This document shows positions 59,640-64,000 of a stretch of 64,000 bases of DNA, one piece after another (position 1 is the first letter of the stretch; every line of letters starts with the position of its first letter). A program made the position numbers and the translations under genes. The notes beneath the pieces were generated by a model. That model saw only the letters and a list, made by a program, of their open reading frames with translations, ran no database searches and was not told where the DNA came from. This DNA is from Trema orientale. Lineage: Eukaryota; Streptophyta; Magnoliopsida; Rosales; Cannabaceae. The DNA is taken from assembly GCA_002914845.1 (NCBI GenBank), contig JXTC01000138.1:561174-625173 (forward strand), in the 5' to 3' direction.

Positions 59640-60250
59640 TCGATTTTTTGGATTCGGAAAAGCTACAAGGCGGTGCATGGCTAAGAGTCATGCGCGCCGC
59701 CCGTGTGTGCCGCGGTGGGGAAACCCGCTCGCTGGCCGCGCGGGTGGCAACCCGCGNGTGCGCTAGCCGCACGGGTGTCATCCCGCTCCTGCGGCCGCGT
59801 GGGCTTTGTCCTGCTCTTATGGTTGCTTCGTCCCGCTCCCGTGGCCATGCGGGCTTCACCCCACTTCGGTGAGCCGCGTACCTGCCGTCTTGCATGGGCA
59901 CTTCGCAACCACGTAGACGCATGGTATTTGTCCCATGTATGGCCATGTAAGTGCCGTCTTACGTGATGGCTGCATGCACGTTTCGCAAATACATGGACGC
60001 ATGAGACTTGTCCCATGCGTGGCCATGCAGATACCATCTCGTACGCTTGTCGTCAAAATCTACGCGAGCCCGTTGTCGCTTGGTATTAGTCCCGAGCGAG
60101 GCCACGTAGCGTTATGTACCCGTTGGCGCTCGAGATTGTCCCGAGCATGGCCGCATGGCATCCCGAGAATCATCCTCGTTATGGTTTTTCGTTCGGACCT
60201 TCAGCTTGTTTCGAACTATGCGGCGGCATTCCGATCGGCATCCCGATGCC
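59640..60250. repeat. GC-rich, CpG-rich degenerate tandem repeats
   Basis: Units of about 27 bp (GGCCGCGTGGGCTTTGTCC, GGCCATGCGGGCTTCACCCC and variants) pass into a duplicated unit of about 79 bp (59892-60040; GCACTTCGCAACCACGTAG and GCACGTTTCGCAAATACATG). Open frames on all sides here are a by-product of GC richness. Base 59757 is unknown. Confidence 0.8.
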
Positions 60251-60429
60251 GTTGACATCAGATTATCCATTTTAGATAATTTTCTATTTTAAATTTCCTT
60301 ATTTGAATTTTGAATTAGAGATAATTTAGGAAATTTGAATTAGTTACCTTATCTGATTTTTGAAATTCAAATTTTGGTAATTAATCTGATAGGATGAGAT
60401 ACTATCAGAAAATCCTAAATTCTCTAATT

Positions 60430-60560
60430 TTGAAATTTAAATATTTAAATTTAAATTAAGGATAAGATCCTTAATCTATGGAAGATTTAAATTAAGGATT
60501 AAGATCCTTAGTTACTGATAGATTTAAATTAAGGATAAGATCCTCAATTTAAATAAATTC
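60430..60560. repeat. Tandem repeat, TTTAAATTAAGGATAAGATC units
   Basis: Three to four imperfect units of about 45 bp containing AAATTAAGGATAAGATCCT. Confidence 0.75.
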
Positions 60561-61189
60561 AAATCAAGGATAAGATCACTTGATTTTAGGAAATTTAAAT
60601 GATTATTTAAATATAGAGAGGATCATATATTTAAATAGATTTGATTTTAAATTTAAATACGGATGAGATCCCACTATTTAAGGAAATCAAATCATGTCAG
60701 TTATCATTATGAGATAATGATTATTTAAATTAAATATGAGATAATTAATTTAAATAAATTTGAGATTATTAATTAGATATTATGTGATAATATTTAAACT
60801 TTTAAATTCAAATATTTGGATAGATATTTATTAAACTATTTATGTGATAGTTAGTTGTTAATTTAAATTTGAATTTGAATTTGATTTGAATTCAAATTTA
60901 GAAATATTCTAGGAGATTTAAATAGTTAAATCTTTTGTAATTTAAATTTGAAACTTATGAAAATTTCAAATTAAAATTAGAAAGAATATCTTATCTATCC
61001 AAATCTGTTTGATTTTGAATTTAAAGATGGGAGCTAATTTTAATGAGATTAAAATGGATAGTTAGAAATTATGAGATAATTTCAGATTTGGCTAAATTTT
61101 GAACTTTCTATTTATTTTAAATGATGACTAGATATTATGAGATAAATCTAAAATTAAATTTATGTGATTGGATAATATTACTATATTAA

Positions 61190-61610
61190 TTATTCAATAA
61201 TTAATTAGTGATTTGAAATTCAAATGTTGAATTCAAATCTAGAGATAATCTAAAAGATTTAATAAGATTAAATTTTCTAAAGATTATCTATATTAATTAT
61301 TCAATAATTAATTAATGATTTGAAATTTAAATGTTGAATTCAAATCTAGAGATAATCTAGAAGATTTAATAAGATTAACTTTTCAAAAGATTATCTATAT
61401 TAATTATTCAATAATTAATTAAGGATTTGAAATTCAAATATTGAATTCAAATCTAGACATAATCTAGAAGATTTAATAAGATTAAATTTTCAAAAGATTA
61501 TCTATATTAATTTTTCAATAATTAATTTAAAAATTTGAAATTCAAATGTTGAATTTAAATCTAGAAATATTCTAATAGATTAATGTGATTAAATCTTTTA
61601 GATAATTAAT
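61190..61610. repeat. 107-bp tandem repeat, about 3.8 copies
   Basis: TCAATAATTAATT recurs at 61194, 61301, 61408 and 61515, exactly 107 bp apart. Each unit contains GAATTCAAATCTAGAGATAA and AGATTTAATAAGATTAA. AT-rich and non-coding. Confidence 0.9.
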
Positions 61611-62489
61611 ATTAATTATGTGATAATTAATTTGAGATTTGAATTTAAAAGTTAAATTCAAATTAATAGATATTTGTAGAGATTTAATTTGATTAAATCA
61701 TCTACATATCTAATTTAAATCTTATGAAGATTTTAATTAGTAAATATCCACATTATCCAATTTAAATTTAAATAGAAAGTTTACATTTTATTTTGATGAG
61801 ATTAAAATAATGATTTGAAAATTATGAGATAATTTCAAATTTGAAAATCCAATCAGTGGGAGATATTTTAATTATGAGATAATTAAATTTTAATTCAAAA
61901 TTTAAATTCAAAGTTGAATTCGAATTTTGAAATATTCAAGGAGATTTAATTTGGATTAAATCTTTTAATTAAATAAATTAGATTTTGTGAAAATCTTAAT
62001 TATTTAAACTTGAATATTATATCTCACAGTTATTATTTAATAATATCTTTTGTGAAAAGGTTGTTCAATTATTAAATAATAATAAATGGAATGATTGATA
62101 ATCATTAACTTTTCCGTTTTATTAAATTCTACTAATACTTGATTATTATATGAATAATGTTGCATGCATATTCTATATAGAGTATTTAATTACATGATCT
62201 TAGTAATATGTCATATGGGATAGTAGAGCTACTCACATGTAAAATATAAACATGCTTACATAATTGATTTTAGGTTACTAAGTAAGTTAGATAACTGGGT
62301 AAAATCATTAAATCCCTAATTATAAAATATTGAGTGGGAGAAGGTACGAGATACCTACTGTCTCCATTGTTGATTCATTATGTACTAGGATGAGCCTCGC
62401 CTCAGAATCTTGCTGAGCTCCCATAAAAGGGTTTTCGTCCGGGTAGTACTGGAAATGAATTTCTTAGGATAAGGTATTAAGTGGACTAT

Positions 62490-62725
62490 ATGAGGCTGAT
62501 CTCCCGTAGGAGACGGTCTTATATAGAAAGCTTAATTACTGAAATAATGGTTACACACTCAACTTGAAATACTAATATCCTCCCGTAGGAGTTCTTGTTA
62601 GTAGAGTAGAGGACTAAATTAAATGGTAGTTAGAAATATGGAATATGTGATATTTGTCTTATTTTCTAAATGAAATTGTTTCAGTTTGACTTGTTAATTG
62701 CATGACTTCCCGTAGGAGGCTTGTA
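62490..62725. repeat. Dispersed CCCGTAGGAG motif, three copies
   Basis: CTCCCGTAGGAG occurs at about 62501 and 62581, and TTCCCGTAGGAGG at about 62708. Each has a short internal inverted motif (CTCC...GGAG). Part of the copia-type leader region. Confidence 0.7.
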
Positions 62726-64000
62726 ATTAATGGTAAGTTGAATTACCATAAATATTAGTGATAGTCTTAGGGATACTTCACTTGCATATTGTAGATTTAC
62801 TTTACATTATGTTAATTATTCAAAATATTTATTACATGATGTTTGCTATTATATGTATTATTTATTTTCGTTCAAGTAGATATGTCCTTAATTCCTTTAC
62901 CTGCTGTACTCACACATACATAACTTTTATAGTTAGACTATATTGTCTAGATTAATACAACCTAGATTTAGTGCTTATAGCTGATACGTTACTAAGTTCT
63001 TACTCTTATATATTCATCCACATTCACTGGTGAGACTAGTGAAGAAAAATAAAGTATATATTTAGTGGGAGAATTCCTTGATAATTCATTGATACATGTT
63101 GACATGAGATGTCCAATATGTTACTACATAAAATTCAAGGAATTCAAACCACTACAACGTTATGCTAAATCTCAATGAGATATTTAATGAACATCTTCAC
63201 TAAGCTAAAGTAGCTAAAGATGAATTTTCTAATCCCTAGCTAAAAAGAAAAATATTTCGTATATAGTACTAAAGGATATTGAAAGAAAATTATTAGGAAT
63301 ACCTATACAATACTTGATTGGAAGGTAATAACAATTTATTATTCATTAATTTATTTTAATGGATAACTTAATGAATCTTGGATAAGATTCAAGAATCATT
63401 AACCATGTTTGCATGTCTGTTGCAAAGGATTCTATGGAAACCAAAGGGTTTAGTGAAGGCAAGTTCACTAAGAGTAAGGACTACAATGGGTATAGTGTCA
63501 TTACATAAAATGAGAAATATTTAAATTCATATTTGATAAATTTATGAATTAGGACTTAAAAATTGTCAAGTAATTAGGAGTAATTTGATTTTTGTTCATA
63601 TTTGATGAAACGATATTATTCTATTTGTCTTAATGACAAAGTTTCTATGTGAAAGAATAATATTCTTAATTGCACAAAATGACATTTTTTAGTCTATATT
63701 ATTCTCATTGTATGATACTAATAATGATGAGATTAAACATGATAAATCTAATCATAAGAAAGTAAGTAAGTACTAACAATAAAACATAGTTGCATTTCAG
63801 TCATATTAACCTAAATATGATCTAAAGATTGGTTAAGGATAGGCATCTGAACTTGTTAGAAGCCAAACAATCACTAATCTGTGAATCCTATCTGGAAGGT
63901 AAAATGACAAATAGGTCCTTTATTAGAAAAGACCTAAGAGTAAAAGAATGTTTTAAAAATAGTACGTATTGTTATCTGCGGGTCATTGAGCAATCAAGCC

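Larger units (their letters stand above)
57614..64000 (+). mobile_element. Ty1/copia-type element, plus strand, runs off the window
   Basis: It starts with a 1670-bp LTR (57614-59283; TGTTGGGAATATGCCCTAGA ... TTTCTAGCA). A primer-site-like TTGGTACCAAGGC follows. The next 4.5 kb has no gag frame but unusual repeats: a GC-rich island (59640-60250), AT-rich tandem repeats (60430-60560 and 61190-61610) and CCCGTAGGAG motifs (62490-62725). At about 63830-63960 a plus-strand stretch resembles the copia integrase zinc-finger region (YLEGKMTNRSF-like). The 3' part lies outside. Gag is unrecognisable, so it is broken or non-autonomous. Confidence 0.6.

Noticed and set aside
59632-60255. Several overlapping frames in the GC-rich island
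   Set aside because: All strands are open because stops are rare in GC-rich repeats; no family and mutually exclusive.

Overview
The window is nuclear DNA of a flowering plant, most likely a eudicot. The evidence is strong AT richness, spliced genes with GT-AG introns, a RADIALIS-type MYB gene, plant Ty1/copia and Ty3/gypsy lineages, a CACTA transposon with TNP2 and TNPA-type genes, Tourist-like MITEs and tRNA-derived SINEs. The species cannot be told from the sequence alone. There is one assembly gap (50485-51361) and one isolated unknown base (59757).

Only two host genes are supported. A RADIALIS-like single-MYB gene lies on + (CDS 31726-31991 joined to 34366-34393, 97 aa). An alpha/beta hydrolase lies on - (four exons from 44306 to 40631, 309 aa, complete Ser-Asp-His triad). 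They are about 6 kb apart and point towards each other. Their introns carry small transposons.

Layout. 1-1454: Tat/Athila-like Ty3/gypsy remnant. 1455 to about 10665: CACTA element, apparently inserted in that remnant's LTR; it holds broken TNP2 and TNPA-like genes, a 30-bp minisatellite and a near-perfect hairpin. 11908-14215: solo LTR with an exact 5-bp target-site duplication. 14490-17466 and 20733-22330: copia remnants in opposite orientation. 17467-18775 and 26450-26703: pieces ending in CACTA-like termini. 19760-20180 and 23450-25340: unidentified repeats. 26704-36600: the MYB gene with surrounding MITEs and SINEs. 37600-39955: Tat-like gypsy remnant. 40631-44306: the hydrolase. 46400-51730: SIRE-like copia element with two LTRs and a gag region, crossed by the gap. 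51940-52293: MITE. 52631-52835: SINE. 54240-57561: copia remnant with one LTR. 57614 to the window end: start of another copia-type element with a 1.67-kb LTR and unusual GC-rich and tandem-repeat interior.

No operon-like or cluster logic links the two host genes. The main story is nested transposon layering around a small gene island at 31.6-44.4 kb. No convincing new biological system was found. The best leads are a palindrome-dense SIRE-like element, the repeat-filled CACTA interior, a cluster of inverted-repeat elements built on one simple AT motif, and the repeat-filled leader of the element starting at 57614.
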